A DNA stretch of 25,934 bases from JAJPJX01 sp964568355 (GTDB taxonomy: Bacteria; Acidobacteriota; Terriglobia; Bryobacterales; Bryobacteraceae), in the NCBI GenBank assembly GCA_964568355.1, contig CAZMRK010000453.1:1-25934 (forward strand), read 5' to 3'. The notes under the pieces were generated by a model that made no database searches, was not told the DNA's origin, and was given only the letters and a program-made list of their open reading frames with translations. Shown here piece by piece: positions 1 through 7,830 of the stretch. The first letter of the stretch is position 1. Each line of letters opens with the position of its first letter. Position numbers and translations under genes: made by a program.

Positions 1-1
1 G

Positions 2-172
2 TTCGGCGAGGAGCGCTTCGCCGATATTCTCGTCGCCCACGCCTCCGAGCCGCCCGAGGCCATCATCGCCGCGGTCAATCAAGCCATCACGGCCTGGGAG
101 GCGGGCGCGCCTGCCGCCGACGATATCACGCTGGTGGTAGCCAAACGAGCCGCGGCGGGCGTTCCCGCCTGA
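2..172 (+). CDS. C-terminal end of a SpoIIE/RsbU-type PP2C serine phosphatase (partial)
   Basis: Only the last 56 codons are in the window; the gene begins upstream of base 1. The frame starting at base 2 reads FGEERFADIL at its beginning and DDITLVVAKR near its end, then stops at 170-172. The motif G.ERF..., followed about 35 residues later by DDITLVV, is characteristic of the C-terminus of SpoIIE-like PP2C phosphatases, where the paired Asp residues help bind the catalytic metal ions. Such proteins dephosphorylate anti-sigma-factor antagonists or act as outputs of sensory proteins. The sensory N-terminus is not visible, so the input cannot be stated. A 54-bp gap separates it from the next gene on the same strand, which appears to have its own promoter. 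Confidence 0.72.
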   Translation, partial: FGEERFADILVAHASEPPEAIIAAVNQAITAWEAGAPAADDITLVVAKRAAAGVPA

Positions 173-210
173 CCGGCCACACGCAAACTTGGGAGCTTTC
201 GGGGCTGGGA

Positions 211-219
211 TGGTATATT
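211..219 (+). promoter_or_regulatory. Extended -10 promoter, probably giving a leaderless mRNA
   Basis: TGGTATATT is a TGn extended -10 element followed by a good -10 hexamer at 214-219. Only 7 bases separate the hexamer from the ATG at 227, so transcription should begin at or next to the start codon. No convincing -35 or Shine-Dalgarno sequence is seen, which agrees with a leaderless transcript. Confidence 0.5.
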
Positions 220-226
220 GCCACTG

Positions 227-1240
227 ATGAGAATTGCCATCCTCGGACTGGGCTTCATGGGCAGCACGCACGTGAAGGCCCTCCAGAAAATTCCCTCCGC
301 AAAACTGGTCGCGGTAGCGAGCCAGGAGGAGAAGCGCCTTGCCGGCGACCTGAGTGACATTCAAGGCAACATTGGCGGACCTGGAGAAAAAATGGATTTC
401 TCCCAGGTCAACAAGTATTGGGACGCGGAAGAAGCCGTACGCGATCCGGCGGTGGAAGCGGTGGACATCTGCCTCCCCACGGATCAACACACGCCCATTG
501 CGATTGCGGCGCTGCGCGCGGGCAAGCACGTGCTGGTCGAAAAGCCGATGGCGCTCGATGGCGCCGCCGCGGACCAGATGATGCGGGAAGCCGAGAAAAG
601 CGGCCGCATTCTGATGGTCGCCCAGGTGCTGCGCTTTTTTCCCAGCTATCGCGCCGCATCGGACCTGGTGCGCTCCGGCAAGCTGGGACAGATTCGCTCC
701 GCCCTCTTCCGGCGCCGCTGCGCCGCTCCCGGGTGGAGCCAGTGGATGCAGGATTCCAGCAAAAGCGGCGGCGGCGTCTTCGACCTGCTGATCCACGACG
801 TGGATATCGCCCTGCACATGTTGGGCGCGCCGGAGGCAGTCAGCGCCACCGGATATGAAGCCATGCCGCGCGGCATCGATACCATCACCGCGCAATTCGT
901 TTATCCCAAGATCAACACAGTTACCGTGACCGGCGGATGGCACCATCCCAAGGCCTACCCCTTCTCGATGGAGTTTACCGTGGTCGGTGATGAAGGTACG
1001 CTCGAATTCAGTTCGGACGGCCGTCCTTTGACCCTGTATCGCGCGAATGGCGAGCAGGAACTCGTGGAGACTCCCGAGGTCGACGGCTACCTGGCGGAAC
1101 TGCGGTACTTCCTGGAATGCGCCGAGGCCGGCCGCAAACCGGAGCTGTGCCCGCCGGAGGAATCCGCGGCAGCAGTGAAGTGGACGCGCCGGATGGTGGA
1201 ATCCAGAAACAAAAATGGAGAGAAACTCGGATGCCTGTAA
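227..1240 (+). CDS. Gfo/Idh/MocA family NAD(P)-dependent oxidoreductase
   Basis: The protein has 337 residues, a normal length for this family. It opens with the Rossmann motif MRIAILGLGFMGSTH (GxGxxG), continues with VEAVDICLPTDQHTP, and has the family hallmark VEKPMAL near residue 110, whose Lys takes part in catalysis. GGGVFDLLIHDVDIALHML carries the Asp/His region of the substrate domain. Members oxidise or reduce hydroxyl groups of sugars, inositols or their derivatives using NAD(P). An in-frame TTG lies 9 bases upstream, but the ATG at 227 gives the typical family N-terminus and fits the -10 element. It overlaps the next gene by 10 bases (ATGCCTGTAA), so the two are probably translationally coupled in one sugar-processing operon. 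The substrate cannot be read from the sequence. Confidence 0.9.
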   Translation: MRIAILGLGFMGSTHVKALQKIPSAKLVAVASQEEKRLAGDLSDIQGNIGGPGEKMDFSQVNKYWDAEEAVRDPAVEAVDICLPTDQHTPIAIAALRAGKHVLVEKPMALDGAAADQMMREAEKSGRILMVAQVLRFFPSYRAASDLVRSGKLGQIRSALFRRRCAAPGWSQWMQDSSKSGGGVFDLLIHDVDIALHMLGAPEAVSATGYEAMPRGIDTITAQFVYPKINTVTVTGGWHHPKAYPFSMEFTVVGDEGTLEFSSDGRPLTLYRANGEQELVETPEVDGYLAELRYFLECAEAGRKPELCPPEESAAAVKWTRRMVESRNKNGEKLGCL

Positions 1241-2058
1241 AAGACCTGGAAATCGGAGCGATGTTTTGGGCCGGGCGCGACCCGGTGGAGACCTTGCGGG
1301 AACTGAAGTCCCTGGGGTTCCGTAGCGGGCAGTTGGGCCTGCCTGGAGATCTGAGCCTGGACGGACCCGCCTGGAAAAAGGCGCTCGCGGACGAAGGCTT
1401 CACGCTGTTCACGGTCTTCTGCGCGTACAACGGAGAAGACTACGCCGATATTCCGACCGTGAAGAACACGGTGGGCTTCATTCCCAGAGCCACGCGCGAA
1501 GAAAGGCTGGCCCGCACGCACGCCGCCAGCGATTTTGCGGCGGAGATCGGCGCGCCGGGAATTGCGGCCCACATCGGCTTTGTGCCGGAGGATACGTCCG
1601 ACCTGGACTATATCAACGTGCGCGACATCGTGCGCTCGATCTGCGACCACGCCGCCAAATATGGGCAGACCTTTGCCCTGGAGACCGGGCAGGAGGCCGC
1701 CGAAACGCTGCTCGCATTCTTCCATGACGTCAACCGGGAGAATTTGCGGATCAACTTCGACCCGGCGAATATGATCCTCTACGGCACCGGCGACCCGATC
1801 GAAGCCGTAGGTGTTCTGGGAACGCACGTGGTTACCGTGCACTGCAAGGACGGGAACTGGCCTCCCAAGAATGTTCCCGGCGCCTTGGGCGAAGAGAAGC
1901 CGCTGGGCCAGGGCTCGGTCGGCATGGATCGTTTTGTGGCCAAGCTGAAGCAGATCGGCTACAAAGGTCCCCTCTGCATCGAGCGTGAAGGCACCGATCA
2001 CGCCCGCTGGGTCCACGATCTGAAGCTCGGGCTTCAGTTGTTGCAAAGTCTGGTGTAG
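1231..2058 (+). CDS. Sugar phosphate isomerase/epimerase-like TIM-barrel protein
   Basis: This 275-residue protein matches the xylose-isomerase-like TIM barrel (AP endonuclease 2 fold). Recognisable strands with metal-binding residues are IAAHIGF, FALETGQE (Glu ligand), INFDPANMIL (Asp), VVTVHCKDG (His) and LCIEREG (Glu). These are the usual positions for the divalent metal site used in isomerisation or epimerisation of keto/aldo sugars. The ATG at 1231 overlaps the end of the oxidoreductase gene. GGAG at 1217-1220 is a suitable ribosome binding site. Oxidoreductase plus TIM-barrel isomerase is a common catabolic pair for inositols and modified sugars in soil bacteria; the exact substrate remains open. 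Its TAG stop forms one palindrome with the stop of the convergent kinase gene. Confidence 0.87.
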   Translation: MPVKDLEIGAMFWAGRDPVETLRELKSLGFRSGQLGLPGDLSLDGPAWKKALADEGFTLFTVFCAYNGEDYADIPTVKNTVGFIPRATREERLARTHAASDFAAEIGAPGIAAHIGFVPEDTSDLDYINVRDIVRSICDHAAKYGQTFALETGQEAAETLLAFFHDVNRENLRINFDPANMILYGTGDPIEAVGVLGTHVVTVHCKDGNWPPKNVPGALGEEKPLGQGSVGMDRFVAKLKQIGYKGPLCIEREGTDHARWVHDLKLGLQLLQSLV

Positions 2059-2060
2059 CG

Positions 2061-4046
2061 CTACGTGGCGCCGGTTTGATCGGGCAGCATCGGCCCGCGT
2101 GCCGATGCCGGCGCCTGCACTTCCGGGGATCGCTCGCGCATCGCGGGCGCTTCCCCGTCGGCTCCAGGCTGTAAGGTGAAATAAAACGTAGCTCCCTGCT
2201 CTACCGCCCCGCTACCCCACACCGTCCCTCCGTGGCGATGCACGACGCGCTGCACGGTGGCCAAGCCGATCCCGGTTCCCGGAAACTGGTCCACGCTATG
2301 CAGCCGCTGGAAAGCGCCAAACAGCTTTGCGCTATAGGCGGCGTCAAATCCCGCCCCGTCATCGCGTACAAAGTAAACCGGCCTTCCGTCCGAGTGGGGC
2401 ATACGACCGAATTCGATCCGAGCTGTCGGGTGGCCGGAAGTGAACTTCCACGAATTTCCGAGCAGGTTCTGCAACAGCACGCGGAGCAATCCCTGGTCGC
2501 CCACCGCCGTCACCCCCGCTTCGATGATGAACTCGACCTGGCGGCCGGGGTCGCCCTGCCTCAGATCGTCGCTGATCGTCTGGGCCATGCGGCTTAAATC
2601 GATCTTCTCCCGCGACATTTGCGCGCGCGTCACACGCGACAGATTCAGCAGGTCCGAAATCAGCGAGGACATGCGCTCGGTAGCCGCCCGCACGCGCTTC
2701 AGGTAGTCCGCCGCCTCGGGAGGCAACTGGCTGGAATATTCTTCGAACAGGATCCGGCTAAAGCCGTCGACGGCCCGCAAGGGAGCCCGCAAATCATGTG
2801 AGACCGAATAGCTGAACGCTTCCAGCTCGCGGTTGGTGGCGTCAAGCGTGGTCTGGCGTTCGATCAGGGCCTGTTCGGCGCGCTTGGCGGCGGAGATGTC
2901 CAGGCGGTGCCCCAGCAGCGACAGAGGTTTTCCGTCCGGCGCATATTCCAACTGCGCGAAGCTGCGCAGCCAGATATACTCGCCGTTCCGGCGGCGGAAG
3001 CGGTACTCCGTCTCGACCTCTTGCGCGCGCCGGCCGAACTGCTCGCGGTCCTCCTTCCTCACCCGCTCCTGATCGTCGGGATGGGTGTGCTCCATCCAGA
3101 ACCCGGAGGCCGCCATGATCTCCTGCGGGCTGTATCCCAGGATGCGCTCGGAATTCGGGCTTACGTAGGTGACCTGCATAGTAGTGAGGTCCTGCCGGAA
3201 AATCACCGTGGGGCTGGTCTCGATCAGGTGCTGCAGGAAATGTTCCGTTTCGCGCAGCTTTCCTTCCCGCTCGCTGAGAAGCTGGTCGGCCTTGACCAGG
3301 GCTTCGCCGAGTTGCCCGATTTCATCGCCTCCGAGGCGCTGCGGTTCGAGCGGATCGCGCTCGGCCAGACGGCCCGCGTTGCGCCGCAGCACGGCGATGC
3401 GGCTCACCACAGCGGCTCCCAGCAAGGCCGGCGCTAACAAGCCCGCGATGAGGCCCAGCAGCGAGGCTGCGCCGATCCAAAGATACGTCTGGCGCCGCCC
3501 CCGTTCCGCCTCGCCGCTGCGGATCGCCAGCAGGCGTTCCTCCTCGGCATACATGGCGGAAAGTTCGGCGCGCGCTTCTTCCATGCTGCGGCTGCTGCGG
3601 ACCAGGGCGGACTGAAGATCGGCCGTGCCGCCTGATTCACGGAAGACGCGCAGGAGCGCGGCCAGAGCGGTCATGCGGCTTTTCACCTGCTCTCGAACGC
3701 GCCGTGCCCGCGCCGCCTGCGCCGGATTATCTCCAATCAGGCTCTCCAGGTGGCGGATCAGGCGCGGCAGTTCGCGACTCGAATCGCGATAGGGCGCCAG
3801 CGAGTCGCGGTCGCGGGTCAGCAGGTATCCGCGTACACCCGCTTCCGCCTCCACCATCAGGTTTTCGAGCGATTGGAGGTCCGCACGCACTTCGAAGGTG
3901 TGGCGCACCCATTGCTCCGCCTGCTGCTGCCGGTATTGCACGACAAATAGCGTAGTGGCGGCCAATAGAAGAGCGGCGACGGGCGCCGCGACTGCCGCCA
4001 GAACTTTGACACGCAAAGGCAGGTCAGCAAAGGCGCGCCATCTCAC
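2061..4046 (-). CDS. Membrane sensor histidine kinase, CHASE3-HAMP-PAS-HisKA-HATPase
   Basis: This is a 661-residue orphan sensor kinase. A transmembrane helix (about 14-36) precedes a periplasmic helical region (about 40-185, with AEAGVRGYLLTRD typical of CHASE3). A second membrane helix lies at about 188-214. A HAMP-like linker follows (GGDEIGQLGEAL, 239-250), then a PAS domain (about 270-390, with PNSERILGYSPQEI and a PAC-like YRFRRRNGEYIWL). The H-box is SVSHDLRAPLRAVDGF with phospho-acceptor His417. The ATPase domain has the N-box N527...N531, G1 DDGAGFD (562-568) and G2 GTGIGL (590-595). All catalytic elements are intact. The DLRAPLRAVDGF H-box is the type common in phytochrome-like and PAS kinases. 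Translation begins at GTG 4046; the nearby ATG at 4041 is out of frame. No response regulator is adjacent, so its partner is encoded elsewhere. Confidence 0.93.
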   Translation of the reverse strand: MRWRAFADLPLRVKVLAAVAAPVAALLLAATTLFVVQYRQQQAEQWVRHTFEVRADLQSLENLMVEAEAGVRGYLLTRDRDSLAPYRDSSRELPRLIRHLESLIGDNPAQAARARRVREQVKSRMTALAALLRVFRESGGTADLQSALVRSSRSMEEARAELSAMYAEEERLLAIRSGEAERGRRQTYLWIGAASLLGLIAGLLAPALLGAAVVSRIAVLRRNAGRLAERDPLEPQRLGGDEIGQLGEALVKADQLLSEREGKLRETEHFLQHLIETSPTVIFRQDLTTMQVTYVSPNSERILGYSPQEIMAASGFWMEHTHPDDQERVRKEDREQFGRRAQEVETEYRFRRRNGEYIWLRSFAQLEYAPDGKPLSLLGHRLDISAAKRAEQALIERQTTLDATNRELEAFSYSVSHDLRAPLRAVDGFSRILFEEYSSQLPPEAADYLKRVRAATERMSSLISDLLNLSRVTRAQMSREKIDLSRMAQTISDDLRQGDPGRQVEFIIEAGVTAVGDQGLLRVLLQNLLGNSWKFTSGHPTARIEFGRMPHSDGRPVYFVRDDGAGFDAAYSAKLFGAFQRLHSVDQFPGTGIGLATVQRVVHRHGGTVWGSGAVEQGATFYFTLQPGADGEAPAMRERSPEVQAPASARGPMLPDQTGAT

Positions 4047-4052
4047 GATTGG

Positions 4053-4058
4053 ATTATA
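4053..4058 (-). promoter_or_regulatory. Consensus -10 box directly before the kinase gene
   Basis: On the minus strand a perfect TATAAT lies 6 bases before the GTG start at 4046. Transcription would therefore start on or next to the GTG, giving a leaderless mRNA. No -35 match or Shine-Dalgarno is visible; the place where a -35 would sit is part of the GC-rich hairpin at 4070-4090. Confidence 0.5.
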
Positions 4059-4069
4059 AACGCAGACGG

Positions 4070-4090
4070 GACCCGCCCGGGGGGCGGGTC
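4070..4090 (-). terminator. GC-rich hairpin between the NHL protein gene and the kinase gene
   Basis: Perfect 9-bp inverted repeat: GACCCGCCC (4070-4078) and GGGCGGGTC (4082-4090) with a 3-base loop. It begins 17 bases after the stop of the NHL/TIGR03437 gene, which suggests a terminator or an mRNA 3'-end stabiliser. There is no clean U-tract after it on the minus strand, so intrinsic termination is uncertain. It also covers the -35 region of the kinase promoter and could be an operator. Confidence 0.45.
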
Positions 4091-4107
4091 TTCACGCTGC
4101 GCGTACG

Positions 4108-6852
4108 CTACGGAGTGGTCGTGTCCGTCGTATCTGTCGACGGATTGGGATTGTACACCGGTATGGTGACGATATTGCTGACGTAGCCGGCCTGCGCGAT
4201 GTAGAACTGCGTGACGGGATTCGTCGGAATATCGGAGTTCAACTCCAGATCCACCTCCCAGACGCCGACCATGCCCTTTTTCAACTGAGCGGTCAGCACG
4301 TTGGCAGTTTTGCCTCCCACCTGCGCATCGTCGACAACCTGCACGGGCGTGTTGTCCGGGCCTTGGAACTTCTGGCCGGTATTGACTCCGTCGGTAGGAG
4401 TGGGGATACCAAGGCCGGTCGCCAGAACCGTAATCGTCTCGCCGGGAAGAGCCGGGTTATCCTGCGTTACCGGAGCGCCGGCCACGTTGGCACAGCAAAG
4501 GGCGGGCGTCGTCGGCGTCATGACGACCTGCGCATCACCCGACGCGCCGGTCGCGGCAGCCGTATACACCAGGCCATTGCCGTCCGGACCGGCCACGCGC
4601 GCCTTCAGGCGAATGCGGTCAAACTGGCCGGCCGCGGTGGCCTCCACCTGTGGGTCCGGCGTGTTGTTAATGAGCCCGATGAGCGCGTCGCGAACGGTGT
4701 CCAAAGTATCGCTGGCGGTCACCGTATAGCTGTAGGTACGGGCGCTGTCGCCTTCCCCAATGGTGATCGAGGCGACGTCGCCGGCATTGATCGAGCCATC
4801 GACCGAAACCGTGCCCGTGGCGTAGCTGGAGCTGTGCATCACGACTGCCGGCCTCGGATCAGGACTATCGGAATAGGTGAAAACACCGGGGTTCTGCGGC
4901 ACGATCGTCACCGCGGCAGGCGTGGTCACGGTCACGCTGCCATCGGCATGTGCCGTGCGCACAATGGCGTTCACACTGGTCACATCGGTGAATTCGAACG
5001 GAATCTGGGCATTGATCTGGCTCGGCGACACGTAGAACAGCGGTGAGCGGATCCCGTTGAAGTACACCTGGGTATTCGCCAGCGTCTCCGGCAACTGGTC
5101 CCCATCCGGGGCCGTCTCGATCGAATCGCTCAGGTTTGAGCCGAGCACCGAAACAATGGTGCCCGGAGCGATCTGCGCCGCATCCCCTCCACGGTCCAGC
5201 GTAGAGCCGCTCGTGGTAGGCGTGATCGTCGACGACGAGGACGTCGAGGCGGCGAGTGTAATCGCATTGCCGTCCGAGCCGGCGACACGTGCGGTGAGGA
5301 TCACGGTGTAAACCACCTCATTTGCGGTCGCGAAGACATTAGGGTCCCCGGACCCGGCATTGATCAGATTCACCAGTCCCCGCGTTACCGAGCCCAGGTC
5401 GTCTGATGCCAGCACTTTATAGGTGTACTCTTTATCGTTGATCGTGATGGTGACCGTGTCGTCCGCGGTGATGTCCCCGTCCAGGGCCACCGCACCGACG
5501 GCATGAATTTCGAAGCTGGCCCCATTCCGCACGCCGGTGTAGGGGACATTGTGCTCCCCAGGAGAAAAGACCTCGATCCGGCGATTATAAGTGTCGGCCA
5601 CATAGAGATTCGTGCCGTCCCAGGCCAGGCTGGCCGGCGTGCGAAGAGAGTCAACGGCATCCGACGCCTGGTTGATCTCCCCCCCGAGTTGGCCGATGAC
5701 GTAGTCCGCGCTGGCGGCATTCTGCGTGGGAATCGAGCTGAACACCAGCACCCGGTCATTGCCGCCATCGGCGATGAACAGGCGCTTCCCGTCGGAAAGC
5801 GAGTACCGGGGGAAGCTCAGCGTGGCATTGCACTGCTCGGGGAAGAGTAGCGCCCCCGTGTCGGCGTCGGTCCCCGTCGAATCGCACAACACCTTCGACA
5901 GCGTCCCATCGGAGGCCACGCTGTAGGAGTTGTTGGCAATCGAGCTGGTCATGTCCGGCTGCCCGATCTCTACATCCGCCGGGGCCTGGTTCGTGGTTGG
6001 GATCGAGTTCCAGATCAGCACGCGATGATGCCCCAGATCCGTCACGAACAGGTGCTGCCCGTCGGAGGTGACCGAGACCGGATTCAGCAGATTATTCGGC
6101 AGCGCGTCCGAATTGGCCTGGGTCAGGTCCGGCTCCACGAAGGTCGTAAAGTTCGGCTGCCCAAGCACCACGTCGGCCGAAGCGCCGTTGCTGGTAGGAA
6201 TCGAATTGTAGATCAGGACGCGGTGATTCTGCGTGTCCGCCACATACAGCTTGCCATCCTGAATCCACACCCCCTGCGGGCCGCGCATGGACTTTGCGGT
6301 CGGGATATTGCCTGGGGGGATCGACCCCGTCTTGAAGTCCGGCTGGCCGACCACCACGTCAGCAGGGGTGTTGTTCGAGGTTGGGATGGAGTTCCAGATC
6401 AGCACCCGGTTGTTGTCGGTATCGGCAACCACCAGGTGCACACCGTCCGAAGCGACGGCGGTTGGCGTACGCATGCCGGTCTCGTTCAGGGCGATGTCGC
6501 TGTGCGTGAAATCCGGCTGCCCCAAAACCACATCGGCCCGCCCCACGCAGACCGGGCACTTCGTGTTGTATTCCAGGGCGTCGGTGGGCGAAGGCAGCCA
6601 GCTCGAGACGTTCCGGTAGACCAGCACGCGATTGTTGATCGGCCCGGCGCCGAAACGGTTGCCATCCACCACGAACAGCATATTGTTCGCAAACGCCACG
6701 CCACCCGCCGCCCCGAGCAAGGTGTCGCTGGCGCCCTCATCCTGTTGGGTGAAAGTAATTTGGCCGATGACCAGGCGCGCGGCCTGGCCAGTAGCAAAGT
6801 CGGCGGCGCACATCGCCGCTGCGGTCAAAATTAAGACAAAGATACACTTCAT
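4108..6852 (-). CDS. Secreted NHL-type beta-propeller protein with TIGR03437 (Solibacter-type) C-terminus
   Basis: The protein has 914 residues. The chosen ATG (6852) gives a Sec signal peptide (MKCIFVLILTAAAMCAAD); an in-frame extension to 6987 would bury this signal and is rejected. Residues about 25-432 form about six propeller repeats built on the unit VLIWNSIPTSN...ADVVVGQPDF, each with an NHL-like (V/I)ADT.N.R(V/I)L.(Y/W/F) strand. The C-terminal half is a TIGR03437 domain: NGASF, IAPGTIVSVLGSNL, YVSPSQINAQIPFEF, NPGVF, LPGETITVLATGLG. Two paralogous inserts of about 100 residues interrupt it (about 452-553 and 680-785). TIGR03437 proteins are exported or surface proteins of unknown role in Acidobacteriota; the propeller suggests ligand or polymer binding. 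No catalytic residues are evident. The C-terminus is Thr/Asp rich (STDTTDTTTP). Expression probably starts from the extended -10 promoter at 6898-6906. Confidence 0.88.
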   Translation of the reverse strand: MKCIFVLILTAAAMCAADFATGQAARLVIGQITFTQQDEGASDTLLGAAGGVAFANNMLFVVDGNRFGAGPINNRVLVYRNVSSWLPSPTDALEYNTKCPVCVGRADVVLGQPDFTHSDIALNETGMRTPTAVASDGVHLVVADTDNNRVLIWNSIPTSNNTPADVVVGQPDFKTGSIPPGNIPTAKSMRGPQGVWIQDGKLYVADTQNHRVLIYNSIPTSNGASADVVLGQPNFTTFVEPDLTQANSDALPNNLLNPVSVTSDGQHLFVTDLGHHRVLIWNSIPTTNQAPADVEIGQPDMTSSIANNSYSVASDGTLSKVLCDSTGTDADTGALLFPEQCNATLSFPRYSLSDGKRLFIADGGNDRVLVFSSIPTQNAASADYVIGQLGGEINQASDAVDSLRTPASLAWDGTNLYVADTYNRRIEVFSPGEHNVPYTGVRNGASFEIHAVGAVALDGDITADDTVTITINDKEYTYKVLASDDLGSVTRGLVNLINAGSGDPNVFATANEVVYTVILTARVAGSDGNAITLAASTSSSSTITPTTSGSTLDRGGDAAQIAPGTIVSVLGSNLSDSIETAPDGDQLPETLANTQVYFNGIRSPLFYVSPSQINAQIPFEFTDVTSVNAIVRTAHADGSVTVTTPAAVTIVPQNPGVFTYSDSPDPRPAVVMHSSSYATGTVSVDGSINAGDVASITIGEGDSARTYSYTVTASDTLDTVRDALIGLINNTPDPQVEATAAGQFDRIRLKARVAGPDGNGLVYTAAATGASGDAQVVMTPTTPALCCANVAGAPVTQDNPALPGETITVLATGLGIPTPTDGVNTGQKFQGPDNTPVQVVDDAQVGGKTANVLTAQLKKGMVGVWEVDLELNSDIPTNPVTQFYIAQAGYVSNIVTIPVYNPNPSTDTTDTTTP
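4498..4815 (-). repeat. Insert domain copy 2 within the TIGR03437 region
   Basis: This encodes about residues 680-785: TGTVSVDGSI, ASITIGEGDSARTYSYTV, TVRDALIGLINNTPDP, KARVAGPDGNGLVYTA. It shares the pattern (V/I)..DG.I...D..(T/S)ITI....Y.Y.V.(A/S)..D.L..V...L..LIN...DP with copy 1. It lies between the NPGVF segment and LPGETITVLATGLG of TIGR03437. Confidence 0.75.
5194..5499 (-). repeat. Insert domain copy 1 within the TIGR03437 region
   Basis: This encodes about residues 452-553 of the NHL protein: VGAVALDGDI, TVTITINDKEYTYKV, SVTRGLVNLINAGSGDP, TARVAGSDGNAITLAA. It lies between NGASF and IAPGTIVSVLGSNL, which are normally almost contiguous in TIGR03437. It is paralogous to the copy at 4498-4815. 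Confidence 0.75.
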
Positions 6853-6897
6853 GTTTGTGTGGTGTGGACGCGCTGCAATTCGGGGCTTAGCTTTCCG

Positions 6898-6906
6898 ATT
6901 ATAGCA
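6898..6906 (-). promoter_or_regulatory. Extended -10 promoter of the NHL/TIGR03437 gene
   Basis: The minus strand reads TGCTATAAT, a TGn element plus a perfect -10. A start site near 6890 would give a 5' leader of about 38 bases before the ATG at 6852. No clear Shine-Dalgarno and no -35 consensus are seen; extended -10 promoters can work without a -35. Confidence 0.55.
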
Positions 6907-6917
6907 AGCGTGTGAGA

Positions 6918-6942
6918 CGAAACTGGGCCTCCCCCGGTTTCG
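6918..6942. terminator. Hairpin between the glycosyltransferase and NHL genes
   Basis: Arms CGAAACTGGG (6918-6927) and CCCGGTTTCG (6933-6942) form a 10-bp stem with one G-T pair and a 5-base loop. On the plus strand it is followed by CTTTTCCTTTT, a good U-tract for intrinsic termination, yet both flanking genes are on the minus strand. In the minus direction it follows the glycosyltransferase stop and directly precedes the promoter at 6898-6906. Confidence 0.5.
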
Positions 6943-6993
6943 CTTTTCCTTTTCGCCTCCCGTGGTACTGCCTTTGCCGGGCGGCACAATTTC

Positions 6994-7830
6994 TCAGGAC
7001 TGGGTGCCGTCGATCTTCTGGCCGGAGAGCAAATAGGAGAGTTGACCGAACTGGAACCGGCTCAGCGCGCCGAATACTCCACCGATCCGGGCCTGCAGCC
7101 CGGCCATCAGACCGAGATGCTTGCTGATAAAAACGGCCGTACCGATCTTCCGGTCGGCCATGCGCAGCGCGGGTTCCTCTCCATGGCCGTGGTGCACTGC
7201 CTGCACCGCCGGCAGCAACAGGATCTTCTTGCCCGAACGTCGCACCTGAAAGGCCAGCTCCGCATCGCTGCCGAACTGTCCATAGCGCTCGTCGATGCCG
7301 CCCAGGGCCTTCAGGAAAAATGATCGCAGCAATACGGCCGCCCCCCGTGGATATTGCACCGTATATGGCTCCTCGCGGATTTCCGCCGCCGTGTAGGAAT
7401 CCTCGGGCGGCAGTTCGCCCAACTGCGGCGCGGGCGTCCCCTCCGCGGTGACCAGCAGCGGGCATACGGCGCCGATCTCCGGCTGGCTATCGAGCACCGC
7501 AAGCAAACCGGCTACTGTGTCCGGAAAAACCTCGGTGTCTTCATGCAGCAAGAGAATCGACTCTCCTTCGGAAGCCCGCACCCCGATATTCAGCGCCTTA
7601 GTGAGCCCAAAGTTCTTGGGCAGGCGCACGAAGCGCGCTTTCGGAAAGTCTGCCTCCACCGCGGCGATCCCGTCCGTTCCGTTATCGACTACCAGCACTT
7701 CCATACTCTCCCGGATGCTGGACTTCTCCAGGCATTCCAGGCAGCGGTGCAAGCGGTCAAGGCGGTTGCAGGAAACCACCAGCGCGGTCACTTTCAGCGG
7801 CTGTGCCGGCTCCGCCGGGGGTCGTTCCAT
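6994..7830 (-). CDS. Family 2 glycosyltransferase (rhamnosyltransferase-like)
   Basis: With the start at ATG 7830 the protein has 278 residues. It has the GT-A core: VTALVVSCNRLDRLHRCL (first strand), MEVLVVDNGTDG (nucleotide-binding Asp), LPKNFGLTKALNIG, and LLLHEDTEV in the position of the DxD metal motif. The acceptor part includes PRGAAVLLRSFFLKALGGIDERYGQFGSDAELAFQVRRSGKKI, where the Asp/Glu of GSDAELA is the likely catalytic base. VHHGHGE follows. This order is typical of rhamnosyl- and other sugar transferases that build O-antigen, exopolysaccharide or glycoprotein glycans at the inner membrane. An upstream in-frame ATG at 7989 exists, but that extension would run into the promoter region and start of the divergent gene. 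The sugar and acceptor are not predictable. Confidence 0.88.
   Translation of the reverse strand: MERPPAEPAQPLKVTALVVSCNRLDRLHRCLECLEKSSIRESMEVLVVDNGTDGIAAVEADFPKARFVRLPKNFGLTKALNIGVRASEGESILLLHEDTEVFPDTVAGLLAVLDSQPEIGAVCPLLVTAEGTPAPQLGELPPEDSYTAAEIREEPYTVQYPRGAAVLLRSFFLKALGGIDERYGQFGSDAELAFQVRRSGKKILLLPAVQAVHHGHGEEPALRMADRKIGTAVFISKHLGLMAGLQARIGGVFGALSRFQFGQLSYLLSGQKIDGTQS

Noticed and set aside
6853..6987. In-frame N-terminal extension of the NHL protein to 6987
   Set aside because: It would bury a clear Sec signal peptide 45 residues inside the protein, and it runs through the hairpin and the extended -10 promoter.
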